A stretch of 62,670 nucleotides of DNA from Nonomuraea basaltis (GCF_005893125.1 NZ_VCJS01000060.1:1-62670), one strand, 5' to 3'; shown: positions 8,277 to 16,661, numbered from the stretch's first letter. The notes: generated by a model not told the origin, from the letters alone. A program made the numbers and translations.

Positions 8277-9248
8277 GTGGTCGTGTTGACAAGGCTTGGC
8301 CGAACAGCGTTGGCCGCAGCGCTCGCCTTGATCGCACTGACCTCGAACGCCCATGCGGAGCCGTCACCCGTCAAGGCCAGGGCCAAACTGGTGAAGCTGA
8401 ACGAAAAGGCCGACCAACTCGTCGAGCAGTACAACCAGGCCGCGGAGACGTACAAGAAGGCCAAGAAGAAGTACGACACCCTCAACGCCGAGTACGGTCG
8501 CAAGGGCGCGCAGGCCGACGCCCTGCGCAGGGACCTCGTCACGGTGGTGGTCAACGACTACCAGTTCGGCCCGTCGATGGGCTGGCAGCGGTTCGCCGCC
8601 CAGGGCAGCCCTGAGCAGATCCTTGCCGGCATGGCCACCGTCCAGCAGATCGCGCAGGACAGGGCGGAAAAGGTACGGGCCTTCGAGGCGGCGACCAAGG
8701 AACTCCGCGAGCGGCGGGAAGAAGCCCAGAAGACCCTGGCCGAGGCCGAAACCGCGCGCGCCACGGTGGGCGACCAGAAAACCAAGGTCGACAAGATGGT
8801 CAAGGAGCAGACCAAGCTCCTGCGCAGGCTGGGCGCCTTCAAGGCCGGTGACCCCACCAGCCCCGGCATCCAGTACACCGGCCCGGCCTCCGGCAACGCC
8901 CGCTCCGCACTGGAGTTCGCCTTCGCCCAGATCGGAAAGCCCTACCGGTACGGCGGCACCGGACCGGGCTCCTTCGACTGCTCCGGCCTGACCCAGGCCG
9001 CCTGGCGCACCGCAGGGGTCGAACTGTCCCGCACGACCTACACACAATGGGCGTGGGGCGCCAGCCGCCGCGTCTCGCTGGATGCTCTCCAGCCTGGAGA
9101 CCTGTTGTTCAGCAAAGGGCTCGGACACATGGGCATGTACGCCGGAAACGGCAAGATGGTGCACGCGCCCCAGACCGGCGACGTCATCAAGGTGTCCGAC
9201 CTCGACGACTACTGGCGCAACCGCCTACTCGGCGCAGTCCGCCCATGA
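8277..9248 (+). CDS. Secreted coiled-coil NlpC/P60 peptidoglycan endopeptidase
   Basis: 323 residues: signal peptide (about 1-30, ending SNAHA), a long Lys/Glu/Ala-rich coiled coil (about 35-195), then a C-terminal NlpC/P60 domain. Catalytic Cys lies in FDCSGLTQAAW, His in GHMGMYAGN and a third polar residue in VHAPQ. Such RipA/CwlO-type enzymes cleave D-Glu-DAP type stem-peptide bonds in the wall. The GTG start at 8277 is chosen because GAGGAGG lies seven bases upstream and the signal peptide begins there. A BlaI-type operator upstream suggests control with the other envelope genes. Confidence 0.93.
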   Translation: MVVLTRLGRTALAAALALIALTSNAHAEPSPVKARAKLVKLNEKADQLVEQYNQAAETYKKAKKKYDTLNAEYGRKGAQADALRRDLVTVVVNDYQFGPSMGWQRFAAQGSPEQILAGMATVQQIAQDRAEKVRAFEAATKELRERREEAQKTLAEAETARATVGDQKTKVDKMVKEQTKLLRRLGAFKAGDPTSPGIQYTGPASGNARSALEFAFAQIGKPYRYGGTGPGSFDCSGLTQAAWRTAGVELSRTTYTQWAWGASRRVSLDALQPGDLLFSKGLGHMGMYAGNGKMVHAPQTGDVIKVSDLDDYWRNRLLGAVRP

Positions 9249-9447
9249 CACCGCCGGCGAGCCGGTCCCACTGCGATCATGACCGTGGATGTGGGCGGCA
9301 GCAGAAGGGTCGACAGGCTCCGTATCGTCACGCCCGGGCCAGCGACGCCCGCACCCACCGACACGGAACCACCCAAGTTCACCTACAGGGTCCAACCAGC
9401 AGGTCCACCTGGTACGCGAGCAGGTCTCAACAGGCACCGGGCCGTTG

Positions 9448-9708
9448 TCAGGTGCTCGCTCGGCGGTGGCGTGCTGGGCGCTTCTGCGCTGGCTCGTGGC
9501 GCACGTCTTCCCCATAGCGGGGCTGAGGCGCAGCGAAGCTGTCATCCATGTCGTCCAAGCGGGTGAAGAAGTCGTCGTCTCCGTCGTCCAGGCGGCTGAA
9601 GAAACCCTTCCCCTCGTCGTCGTGTTCTGCCGTCCCGGTGTGGCGGGTGGAGCGGGAGGCGGACAGGGCAGCCAAAGCAGTGGTGATGGGCACGCGCAAC
9701 ACGATCAC
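9448..9708 (-). CDS. Doubtful small acidic protein with a duplicated FF-RLDD motif
   Basis: 86-codon ORF with a weakly hydrophobic start, then an acidic middle in which FFSRLDDGDDD is followed by FFTRLDDMDDS, an internal duplication, and a basic tail. I recognise no family. A BlaI-like site (9802-9820) lies about 95 bases upstream of its start in the right orientation, the main reason to list it. It could equally be a spurious frame. Confidence 0.3.
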   Translation of the reverse strand: MIVLRVPITTALAALSASRSTRHTGTAEHDDEGKGFFSRLDDGDDDFFTRLDDMDDSFAAPQPRYGEDVRHEPAQKRPARHRRAST

Positions 9709-9801
9709 GTCGTCGCCGGACGCGAACCGCTGCGCCCTTGGGGACGGCGGTGCCGTGCGCGTGATTGGCGCCCATCGACGTTGAAGTCCTCCTCGGCCAG
9801 A

Positions 9802-9820
9802 CGACTAAGGACAGTAGTAC
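9802..9820. promoter_or_regulatory. BlaI-type operator
   Basis: CGACTA-N7-TAGTAC, 10/12 arm matches to the island consensus. No confident target gene; the small acidic ORF on the minus strand is the nearest candidate. Confidence 0.45.
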
Positions 9821-10036
9821 ATGTCGTGCGACCTGAGGCTGGCCGAAAGCCGGGGCGACCTCCGCCGATGGTCCGGCTGGGGATACTACGACATACCGTG
9901 GAGAGTTCATGGAAGTCACGAGAGGCAAACCTGGCTCGATGCGGTCGCGTACCCCATGGCAGGGGTTTCCCCAGGAAATGGGGGATGTCTTTGAGCACGC
10001 CCGAGCCCTCCTGGGACTTTCCGTGGAGCGGCACCA

Positions 10037-10059
10037 CTACTATTTCGATCAGATAGGAG
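10037..10059. promoter_or_regulatory. Imperfect BlaI-like site at the DUF6153 start
   Basis: A perfect left arm CTACTA is followed by TTTCGATC and AGATAGGAG. Arm spacing is irregular and the right arm imperfect, so this is a weak call supported mainly by its place directly before the ATG at 10061. Confidence 0.35.
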
Positions 10060-10060
10060 C

Positions 10061-10480
10061 ATGCGTTCGAGGGGACAGATGGGTAAGCGAGTCGTCAGTA
10101 GGCGCCGCCGCTACGGGCGGTTGATCTTGCTTGTCCTGCTCGTTGTCGGCGTCTGCGGCATGCATACGCTGGGGCATCTAGAGTCCCACTCATCACATGG
10201 CCAGGCAGCGGTGGCATCCATGGCCGGCGCTCAGACGTCGCACTTCGTCGTGGGTAGCGCCTTCTCTCAGGGAGACCTTCCCGATCTGGATCCGAGCGCC
10301 GTGTGCCTGGCCCTGCTGCCGTCCATGCTCCTGCTGTTCCTGGCGGCACTGCGCGCGCATGCGCAGCGCCAGTGGGGGACGACGGCTGGTGCCGGGCGGC
10401 GGCACCACGGGCTGGTTGCCCGGCCACCGCCGCGGCTCATCTCCCTCCGGCTCGCTCGCCTGTCGGTGCTGCGCATATAG
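10061..10480 (+). CDS. DUF6153 family small secreted/membrane protein
   Basis: 139 residues: basic N-terminus, a membrane segment with the family-typical GVCGMHTLGHLESHSSH motif, a second hydrophobic segment (about 85-100) and a basic C-terminal tail ending RLSVLRI. A paralog with the same layout (GVAAMHTLGHVVGH and tail LTRTVVLRT) is at 41677. Function unknown. One precedes a DUF305 protein and the other a multicopper oxidase, so a copper-related envelope role is plausible. AGGAG lies before ATG 10061; ATG 10079 is an alternative start. Confidence 0.82.
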   Translation: MRSRGQMGKRVVSRRRRYGRLILLVLLVVGVCGMHTLGHLESHSSHGQAAVASMAGAQTSHFVVGSAFSQGDLPDLDPSAVCLALLPSMLLLFLAALRAHAQRQWGTTAGAGRRHHGLVARPPPRLISLRLARLSVLRI

Positions 10481-10538
10481 GCCGATCGATATCGCGATCA
10501 GCCCCATGCACACATCCGTCAAAGGGAGCCACACAACC

Positions 10539-11183
10539 ATGTTCATGAACCGATCGATCGTCAGGCGGCTTTCGGCAGGGACGGCCGCCGGAGTTGGTGC
10601 ACTCGTCTTGCTCACCGCCTGCGGTGGCGGCGACGGCTCGATGGCCGGGCACAACATGTCCACCAGCAACAGCGCTCCGGCGCCGACAACCGCCGCCACC
10701 CAAGCGTCTGCGACATTCAACGACGCGGACGTGATGTTCGCGCAGATGATGATCCCCCATCACCAGCAGGCGGTCGAGATGGCCGAGCTGGCCGAGAAGC
10801 GGGCGTCGGACAAGGAGATCAAGGAGCTGGCGGCGAAGATCAAAGCCGCCCAGGATCCGGAGATCCAAACCATGCAGGGCTGGCTGACCGAGTGGGGCAA
10901 GCCGCTGCCGTCGCCCAGTATGGATGACATGCCGGGCATGGACCACGGCATGCCCGGCATGATGTCCGAGGACGACATGAAGCAGTTGGAGGGGGCCAAG
11001 GGAGCCGCGTTCGACAAGATGTTCGTCCAGATGATGGTCGCGCACCACAACGGCGCCATTGACATGGCCAAGACCGAGCAGACGCAGGGTGCCAACCCTC
11101 AAGTCAAGGAATTGGCCAAGACGATCGAAACGTCGCAGCAGGCCGAGGTCGAGCAGATGCAGAAGATCCTCGACCGACTCTGA
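10539..11183 (+). CDS. DUF305 lipoprotein
   Basis: 214 residues with a signal peptide and lipobox (VLLTACGG), a Ser/Thr/Ala linker, then a DUF305 ferritin-like helical domain with both diagnostic motifs, MMIPHHQQAVEMAE and MMVAHHNGAIDMAK, and a Met-rich middle (MPGMDHGMPGMM). DUF305 proteins are widespread in actinobacterial copper loci and presumably bind metal through these His/Met residues; no reaction is established. It lies 58 bases after the DUF6153 gene, likely in one operon ending at the terminator 11196-11223. Starts 10505 or 10545 are possible. Confidence 0.9.
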   Translation: MFMNRSIVRRLSAGTAAGVGALVLLTACGGGDGSMAGHNMSTSNSAPAPTTAATQASATFNDADVMFAQMMIPHHQQAVEMAELAEKRASDKEIKELAAKIKAAQDPEIQTMQGWLTEWGKPLPSPSMDDMPGMDHGMPGMMSEDDMKQLEGAKGAAFDKMFVQMMVAHHNGAIDMAKTEQTQGANPQVKELAKTIETSQQAEVEQMQKILDRL

Positions 11184-11195
11184 CGACCGCCTCTC

Positions 11196-11223
11196 GCCGG
11201 GCGTCCGGTGCCGGACGCCCGGC
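11196..11223 (+). terminator. Rho-independent-type hairpin after the DUF305 gene
   Basis: A perfect 13-bp G/C stem (11196-11208 with 11211-11223) lies 12 bases after the DUF305 stop, followed by the short T-containing TTCTTC. Strong hairpin, weak T-tract, as is common in high-GC actinobacteria. Confidence 0.75.
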
Positions 11224-11535
11224 TTCTTCACACGATGGGGCCGAACCGCCGGCCTGCGCGGGCGCTTCTAGCGGGCCGGTCAGGCGTCGGCCGGCGATTC
11301 TGAGATCCCCGGAGTCGCCCTCCACCAGCCGTACTTCAGATGAATCGAGCCATCAGGCTGCATGCATCCGGCGTCGGCCTCGATCACGCTCATGGGCCGG
11401 CCCGCCCACCCAAAGCTTGCCGTTTCCGTAAGAACTCTGCCTGCCGAAGACCGGCCCAGTGTCCGGTCTGATGGGTGCGGAGTGCGGGACAGCGACGGCA
11501 GGAAGAGGTCTCACGCCTGTTACCTCTCCTGCCCG
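11224..11535. other. Intergenic stretch between convergent genes, nothing clear
   Basis: No gene seen. A weak interrupted repeat (GGCAGG at 11497-11502 with CCTGCC at 11528-11533) could end the minus-strand gene that stops at 11536. Confidence 0.4.
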
Positions 11536-12222
11536 TCAGACACCGGACTTCGACCAGTCATAGGTCGCGGGCGGGGTGAACGTGGAGTCGGCCGATCCGT
11601 ACACGAGGGCGATCTGCGCTTTGTCCGTCAACTCCACCGTGGCGGGATCACCAGTGATTTCTTTTCCGTTCACATACGCCTTGAGCACGTTCGTGCCGTC
11701 GTTTTTCAGCCCTCCGATGCCGCGCGCGTCCAGCTGCACCTGCCAACTGGTGAAGACCTCCTTCAACGTGTAGGTCTTGTCCGTGGTCGGCGCCTCGACA
11801 TGGAGGATCCCCTCCTCATCGTGGGTGTGCAGCTCCGACATGGCGCCGGCCGATTCGCTGACCCCGATGTTGCCGGGGACGGGCGTCCGCTCGCCGTTGA
11901 CGAAGACATCCAGATGGGAGTGGAAGTGCTTGGCCGTACCCTCTTCACCTGCGATGCTCAGTCCCGCTGCACGCGCCCCGGCCAGCGGGTCCGCCGGCAG
12001 CGGCCACGGCGGCAGCGCCGACTCCATGGCGAGTTTGGCGGCGGCGACATCCGCGCCCCTGCTCGCGACGATGCCCCACGACAGTGCCCCCACCGCTCCT
12101 GCGCCGAGCGCGACGGAGAGGCCGATGGTGATCAGTCGGCGGCGACGCTCCCCCTGTTGCACCTTCTGACGCATGAGCGCGATGCGGTCTCTGCGCGACT
12201 GCGTCACGGAGTTAGACGACAT
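11536..12222 (-). CDS. Membrane-anchored His-motif protein of unknown function
   Basis: 228 residues: a basic cytoplasmic N-terminus, one membrane segment (about residues 30-52) and an extracytoplasmic domain with HFHSHLDVFVNGERTPVP and SELHTHDEEGILHVE. Clustered HxH motifs and acidic residues suggest metal binding. I know this architecture only as uncharacterised actinobacterial proteins. The ATG at 12222 has GAGGTGG in front; an in-frame extension to 12345 is rejected because it crosses the operator. A BlaI-type site (12251-12269) and two CsoR-type sites lie upstream, so both stress types may regulate it. Confidence 0.8.
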   Translation of the reverse strand: MSSNSVTQSRRDRIALMRQKVQQGERRRRLITIGLSVALGAGAVGALSWGIVASRGADVAAAKLAMESALPPWPLPADPLAGARAAGLSIAGEEGTAKHFHSHLDVFVNGERTPVPGNIGVSESAGAMSELHTHDEEGILHVEAPTTDKTYTLKEVFTSWQVQLDARGIGGLKNDGTNVLKAYVNGKEITGDPATVELTDKAQIALVYGSADSTFTPPATYDWSKSGV

Positions 12223-12250
12223 GTCCAGCCACCTCAGGTCAGAAACAAAA

Positions 12251-12269
12251 CAACTATCAAGAATAGTAG
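12251..12269. promoter_or_regulatory. BlaI-type operator
   Basis: CAACTA-N7-TAGTAG, 11/12 arm matches, 28 bases upstream of the minus-strand start at 12222. Confidence 0.7.
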
Positions 12270-12361
12270 CTAAGAAGCATGGCGCATCGGGCACTCGCGA
12301 TGCAACCGGCACCCCGAAACCCCGACAGCCCGGGGAGGCATCCATCTACAGGTGGCGATCC

Positions 12362-12380
12362 TAACTATGGCGACTCGTAG
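12362..12380. promoter_or_regulatory. BlaI-like operator, second copy in the divergent region
   Basis: TAACTA-N7-TCGTAG, 9/12 arm matches; read as CTATG-N6-CGTAG (12365-12380) it is a clean inverted repeat. It could serve either divergent gene. Confidence 0.5.
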
Positions 12381-12415
12381 ATCGACATCTCTTTCATTTC
12401 CGGGCAGTCCAAAAG

Positions 12416-12432
12416 TTACCCCTCGGGGGTAC
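12416..12432. promoter_or_regulatory. CsoR-type operator, first of two
   Basis: TTACCC-N5-GGGTAC, 10/12 arm matches to ATACCC-N5-GGGTAT with identical spacing. The inner TACCCC/GGGGTA arms are perfect. Confidence 0.65.
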
Positions 12433-12477
12433 TTGACTATTAAGGGGACAAGGGAGACGGTAGGCCCAGAAAGACCG

Positions 12478-12494
12478 GTACCCCCCCGTGGTAT
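12478..12494. promoter_or_regulatory. CsoR-type operator, second of two
   Basis: GTACCC-N5-TGGTAT, 10/12 arm matches. It lies 62 bases from the first CsoR-like site and 69 bases before the solute-binding protein gene. Confidence 0.6.
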
Positions 12495-12563
12495 GAGAGC
12501 CGCTGGACGGTACAATTTTGCCGCCTCGGGGGCCGGTGCCGACCGCGCACGAAAGGCGCTGCC

Positions 12564-13379
12564 ATGGCGACACCGTCACGTCGAACACCTCTCCTCATCG
12601 CTCTTACGCTGGCCCTCTCCCTCGCCCCCGGCTGCGGCTCCGACCAGGAAGACGCGGACCTCCTGCAGCGCGTCAAGTCCGCAGGTGTGATCCGCGTCGC
12701 GCAGACCCAGGCCAATCCGCCGTGGAACTTCCTCGAGAACGGCAAGCCCGCGGGATACGACGTGGACGTGGCCCACGAACTGGCCAGACGGCTCGGGATC
12801 GGCCAGGTTGAATTCGTCCCCTCCAACTTCCAGAATTTCATCGCGGGCGTTCAAGCAGGTCGCTTCGACGCCGTCATCTCCGGTCAGACCATCACCGAGG
12901 AGCGCAAGAAGCAGGTCGACTTCTCCCGGCCGTACGAGGTCAACGGGATCTCGATCTTCGTGGCGAAGGATTCGGCGGCCATCGGCGGCGTGGCCGACCT
13001 CAAAGGCAGGACGATCGCGGTCACCGCGGGCACCACCCAGGCCGCCTTCGCCAAGAAGACGATCCCCGACGCCGAAATCAAGACCTACGACAACGCCACG
13101 CTCGGCCTGACGGAGGTCGGCACGGGCCGCGCCGACGCGGCGCTGGTCTCCCGCTTCCAGGGCGCGTTCCTCGCCGAGAAGAACGGCTTGGCGGTCAAAC
13201 CCACGGGCCCGCTGCTGGAATCAGAGGTCAACGGCATCTCCTTCGCCAAGGGCTCCACCGCGTTCAAGCAAGCCGTGGACAAGGCGCTGGGCGACATGAT
13301 CGCCGACGGCACGCTGTCGGCCATCTCCAAGAAGTGGCTCGGGGGCCTGGACATGGCCGCCGAACTCAAGGGGGTGTGA
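12564..13379 (+). CDS. Polar amino acid ABC transporter, substrate-binding lipoprotein
   Basis: 271 residues, family 3 periplasmic-type binding protein. A lipobox (LAPGC) near residue 24 is followed by the family opening VKSAGVIRVAQTQANPPWNF and GYDVDVAHELARRLG. It would capture an amino acid or related zwitterion for the permease and ATPase encoded next. It overlaps the permease start by one base of its stop codon (TGATG). The upstream region carries both CsoR-like and BlaI-like sites, unusual for an amino acid importer. Substrate cannot be told from sequence; linkage to a cysteine-desulfurase-like enzyme hints at a sulfur amino acid. Confidence 0.93.
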   Translation: MATPSRRTPLLIALTLALSLAPGCGSDQEDADLLQRVKSAGVIRVAQTQANPPWNFLENGKPAGYDVDVAHELARRLGIGQVEFVPSNFQNFIAGVQAGRFDAVISGQTITEERKKQVDFSRPYEVNGISIFVAKDSAAIGGVADLKGRTIAVTAGTTQAAFAKKTIPDAEIKTYDNATLGLTEVGTGRADAALVSRFQGAFLAEKNGLAVKPTGPLLESEVNGISFAKGSTAFKQAVDKALGDMIADGTLSAISKKWLGGLDMAAELKGV

Positions 13380-14026
13380 TGGACCTGCTCGCCGACTTCC
13401 TGCCCGACTTGCTCCAGGGAATGGCGATCACTCTCATGCTCGGCGTGGTCTCCTTCATCACCGGCAGCATCCTCGGCGCGCTGGTCATGCTGGCGCGCAT
13501 TTCGACCAGCCGGGTGCTGCGCGCACTGGCGGCCGCCTACGTGTCGGTGTTCAGGGGGACGCCGCTGCTCATCCAGATCATGATCGTCTACTTCGGGCTG
13601 CCGCAGCTCGGGCTCGAGATCCCGCCCATCCCGTCCGCGATCATCGCGTTCACCCTGTTCTCCGCCGCCTACCTGAGCGAGAACTTCCGCGCCGGGGTGC
13701 TGGGTGTGGACCGGGGACAGTGGGAGGCGGCGGCCTCCATGGCGATGCCGTACTGGAAGACGCTGCGAAGGATCGTCCTCCCGCAGGCGATCAGGATCGC
13801 CACCCCCGCCGTGGGCGGCAGATTCGTCGCGCTGATGAAGGACACCTCGCTCGCCTCCGCGGTGACGGTGGTGGAGCTGACCCGGGTGGCCGAGGGCATC
13901 GGCACCTCAACGTTCCGGTACATGGAGGCGCTGCTGCTGGTCGGTCTCCTCTACTGGCTGGTCAACACCCTGTTGCAGGTCGGGCAGCAGGCGCTGGAGA
14001 ACCGGATGGGGAGGGCGTACGCATGA
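13379..14026 (+). CDS. Polar amino acid ABC transporter permease
   Basis: 215-residue His/Glu/Gln/Arg-opine family permease with about five membrane segments and the EAA loop (ENFRAGVLGVDRGQWEAAAS). It forms the membrane channel with the neighbouring ATPase. ATG 13379 overlaps the binding-protein stop, and its own stop overlaps the ATPase start (ATGA), so the three are translationally coupled. Confidence 0.93.
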   Translation: MDLLADFLPDLLQGMAITLMLGVVSFITGSILGALVMLARISTSRVLRALAAAYVSVFRGTPLLIQIMIVYFGLPQLGLEIPPIPSAIIAFTLFSAAYLSENFRAGVLGVDRGQWEAAASMAMPYWKTLRRIVLPQAIRIATPAVGGRFVALMKDTSLASAVTVVELTRVAEGIGTSTFRYMEALLLVGLLYWLVNTLLQVGQQALENRMGRAYA

Positions 14027-14760
14027 TCAGAATCCGTGGGCTGCACAAGCGCTTCGGCGACCTGGAGGTGCTCAGGGGCGTCGACCTGGACGTGGAGCGG
14101 GGCGAGGTGGTCGTGGTCATGGGCCCTTCGGGCTCGGGCAAGACGACGCTGATCCGCTGCATGAACCTGCTGGAGGAGCCCGAGCAGGGCACGGTCAACG
14201 TGTGCGGAGCAGAGCTCGAATGCGGCAGGCGGCATCCGGCCAGGCGGGTACGCGATCTGCGCCGCCGTACCGCGATGGTCTTCCAGCAGTTCAACCTCTT
14301 CCCGCACCTGACGGCGCTGCAGAACGTCATGGAAGGCCCCGTGTCCGTACGACGCCTGCCGCGCGCGCAGGCGGCCGAGCTGGGGCGGCGACTGCTGGAC
14401 AGAGTCGGCCTGACCGACAAGTGCGACTGCTATCCGGCCAAGCTGTCGGGCGGGCAGAAGCAGAGGGTCGCCATCGCCAGGGCGCTGGCCATGGAGCCCG
14501 AGGTGATCTTCTTCGACGAGCCGACGTCCGCGCTCGACCCCGAGTTGCACGCGGAGGTGCTCCAGGTGATGCGCGAACTCGCGCGGGAAGGCATGACGAT
14601 GGTGGTGGTCACGCACGAGATCGCGTTCGCCAGGGACGTGGCGGACCGGGTCGTGTTCATGGACGGCGGCAGGGTGATCGAACAAGGGCCGCCGTCCAGC
14701 TTCTTCACCGCGCCTGACCACCCGCGAGTGCGTTCCTTCCTCAGCCTGGTGGCCTCATGA
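14023..14760 (+). CDS. Polar amino acid ABC transporter ATPase
   Basis: 245 residues with complete ABC ATPase motifs: Walker A GPSGSGKTT, Q-loop MVFQQFNLFPH, signature LSGGQKQR, Walker B VIFFDEPTSALDPE and switch His in VVVTHE. It energises the importer encoded just upstream. Its stop overlaps the start of the PLP enzyme gene (ATGA), placing that enzyme in the operon. Confidence 0.95.
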   Translation: MIRIRGLHKRFGDLEVLRGVDLDVERGEVVVVMGPSGSGKTTLIRCMNLLEEPEQGTVNVCGAELECGRRHPARRVRDLRRRTAMVFQQFNLFPHLTALQNVMEGPVSVRRLPRAQAAELGRRLLDRVGLTDKCDCYPAKLSGGQKQRVAIARALAMEPEVIFFDEPTSALDPELHAEVLQVMRELAREGMTMVVVTHEIAFARDVADRVVFMDGGRVIEQGPPSSFFTAPDHPRVRSFLSLVAS

Positions 14761-15926
14761 TCGACATCGAGCGTGCTCGCGCACTCACCCCCGGCGTCCG
14801 CCACGTCGCCCATTTCAACAGCGCCGGCGCGGCGCTGCCGTCCCGCGGCGTGCTGGACACGGTCATCGGACATCTCCAGCTGGAGGCGGAGATCGGTGGA
14901 TACGAGGCGGCGGCCCGCGCGGCCGACAGGCTCCAGGCGGTGTACGGCTCGGCAGCCCGCCTGCTGAACTGCTCCCCCGACGAGATCGCCCTGATGGACA
15001 GCGCCACCCGCGCTTGGGATCTGGCTTTTTACGCCATCCCCTTCCAACCGGGCGACCGCATCCTCACCAGCAGCGTCGAGTACGCCAGCAACTTCATCGC
15101 CTATCTGCAGACGGCCGAGCGCCGCGGCGTGCAGGTGGACGTGGTGCCCGATGACGGGCTCGGCCAGATCTCCGTGGACGCGCTGCGCGACATGCTCGAC
15201 GACCGTGTCCGCCTGGTGTCGCTCACCCACGTCCCCACCAACGGCGGCCTGGTCAACCCGGCCGCCGAGGTGGGCAAGGCCGCGAAGGAGGCGGGCGCGC
15301 TGTTCCTGCTGGACGCCTGCCAGTCGGTGGGGCAGCTTCCGATGGACGTCGCCGAACTGGGCTGCGATCTGCTGTCCACCACGGGCCGCAAGTACCTGCG
15401 CGCCCCGCGCGGCACAGGGCTGCTCTACGTGCGGCGCGGCGTGCTCGACAGCCTCGATCCGCCATTCCTCGACCTGTACGGCGCCCGCTGGGCGGCCCCT
15501 GGGCGCTACGAGGTGCAGCCGGGCGCGCGCCGGTTCGAGACCTGGGAGTACGGCGTGGCCGCCCGGCTCGGCCTGGGCGCGGCCATCGACGAGGCACTGG
15601 GCTGGGGGCTGCCGGACATCCGCGACCGCGTCTACTCCTTGGCCGCCCTGCTGCGCGAGCGGTTGGCCGAGATCCCCGGCTGCCGGGTCCGCGACCAGGG
15701 TGCGGAGCGGTGCGGCATCGTGACGTTCACCCTGGACGGCGTGCCCGCCGACGCGATCAAGGCGAGGCTGTCGGCCCTCTCGATCAACGTCAACGTGTCA
15801 CGCCCTCCGTCGACCCTGCTCGACATGACCGCCCGCGGCCTGGGCGATCTGGTCCGCGCGTCCGTCCACTACTACAACACACCGGAGGAAGTCGCTCGGC
15901 TTTGTGCTGCGCTAGAAGTCAACTGA
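14757..15926 (+). CDS. Class V aminotransferase-fold PLP enzyme (cysteine desulfurase/lyase-like)
   Basis: 389 residues, fold type I. The PLP lysine is probably in STTGRKYLRAPRGTG, with the cofactor Asp/Gln region FLLDACQSVGQLP before it and HFNSAGAALPS at the N-terminus, as in cysteine-desulfurase and EgtE-like C-S lyase relatives. Translational coupling to a polar amino acid importer suggests it processes the imported compound, perhaps by C-S or C-N cleavage. A desulfurase active-site Cys loop is not evident, so lyase or isopenicillin-epimerase-like chemistry is equally possible. Function beyond the fold is inference. Confidence 0.85.
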   Translation: MIDIERARALTPGVRHVAHFNSAGAALPSRGVLDTVIGHLQLEAEIGGYEAAARAADRLQAVYGSAARLLNCSPDEIALMDSATRAWDLAFYAIPFQPGDRILTSSVEYASNFIAYLQTAERRGVQVDVVPDDGLGQISVDALRDMLDDRVRLVSLTHVPTNGGLVNPAAEVGKAAKEAGALFLLDACQSVGQLPMDVAELGCDLLSTTGRKYLRAPRGTGLLYVRRGVLDSLDPPFLDLYGARWAAPGRYEVQPGARRFETWEYGVAARLGLGAAIDEALGWGLPDIRDRVYSLAALLRERLAEIPGCRVRDQGAERCGIVTFTLDGVPADAIKARLSALSINVNVSRPPSTLLDMTARGLGDLVRASVHYYNTPEEVARLCAALEVN

Positions 15927-16292
15927 CTCATCTGTGCTGGTGGTCACGCTCCGGGCATCGGCAGCGCGAATGATCGTGACAGTGTCGGTGGAGGGGCTGG
16001 TGACGGCCACATGGCCGCTCCCGCCGGTGGCCTCGGCATTGTGGGGACCGCTTGCGACGCGGATCTTCCCGATCAAGCGCCAAGGAGGACCGCTGAGAAC
16101 GGCGACGGTGCCACTGTCCTCCAACGCGGCGAAGGCCCGGTAGGTCGGCGTCCGTTGCATGCCGGCCGTCGCTTCCTTCGTTGGACCGGTCGGCGCCGGC
16201 ATCGCGCCCGCCGGCGATGAATCGTCCGGCGCGCAGCCGGAGAGGAGCGCGACAGATGCCAGGACGGACCCGATGACACCTCGGAGCCGTAC
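15912..16292 (-). pseudogene. N-terminal remnant of a beta-propeller lipoprotein
   Basis: The minus strand encodes GVIGSVLASVALLSGCAPDD, a lipoprotein signal with lipobox, followed by DSGTVAVLSG...KIRVASGPHNAEATG...DTVTIIRA, typical of YncE/WD40-like propeller blades. No ATG/GTG/TTG start is found near the signal peptide, and the frame ends after about 125 residues, overlapping the PLP enzyme gene. I read it as a truncated, decayed gene. Confidence 0.55.
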
Positions 16293-16351
16293 GAATCCCC
16301 TATCGCCACTTGCCTCCCCACGGGGCCGAACGTCAACGTCTACCGCGAGGC

Positions 16352-16504
16352 TTATTCTTCCGGGAAAGCCCGTTTCGCTGTGTCCGCTGCGCTGCGTTCG
16401 CGCGCCCGATCCGCACGCTCTTTCTTCAGCACAGCGCGTACGCCGAGGAGGAAAACAGCGGCGACGATCGCGGGAGGCACTAGAGCCTCGATGATCTCGT
16501 ACAT
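16352..16504 (-). CDS. Possible 50-residue single-span membrane protein
   Basis: A short ORF from ATG 16504 encodes MYEIIEALVPPAIVAAVFLL followed by a short hydrophobic stretch and a highly charged Lys/Arg/Glu tail. Charge distribution looks like a real one-helix membrane protein, but no strong ribosome site is seen and I recognise no family. It is divergent from blaI at 16707, with the BlaI-type operator between them. Confidence 0.4.
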   Translation of the reverse strand: MYEIIEALVPPAIVAAVFLLGVRAVLKKERADRARERSAADTAKRAFPEE

Positions 16505-16661
16505 GGAGACCACGACCTGTGGCTGGATGTCTTACGTTCTCTGAACTGCCATGGTAGCTCCGCTTTCCGGACCTGATCGCGATCCGGCGAGACTGGGCAA
16601 CGTCGATCAAGAATTTGCTGCCGATACGCATGACCCAGAGGTCGATACAGCTTCACCCCAT

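Larger units (their letters stand above)
9249..10060. other. Long intergenic stretch, mostly without convincing genes
   Basis: About 800 bases after the NlpC/P60 stop. It holds a BlaI-like site at 9802-9820 and one doubtful minus-strand ORF at 9448-9708. Other open frames are low-complexity Arg/Pro/Gly translations. Confidence 0.5.

Noticed and set aside
7627..8367. Full 246-codon reading of the DUF4396 frame
   Set aside because: The extra N-terminus is Arg/Ser-rich, overlaps the NlpC/P60 start and its operator, and lacks any family similarity.
9881..9900. TACTACGACATACCGTG as a further BlaI site
   Set aside because: Only the left arm fits; no right arm at N6, N7 or N8.
9289..10056. 255-codon plus-strand ORF
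   Set aside because: Low-complexity translation without motif, signal or ribosome site; it crosses a BlaI-like site.
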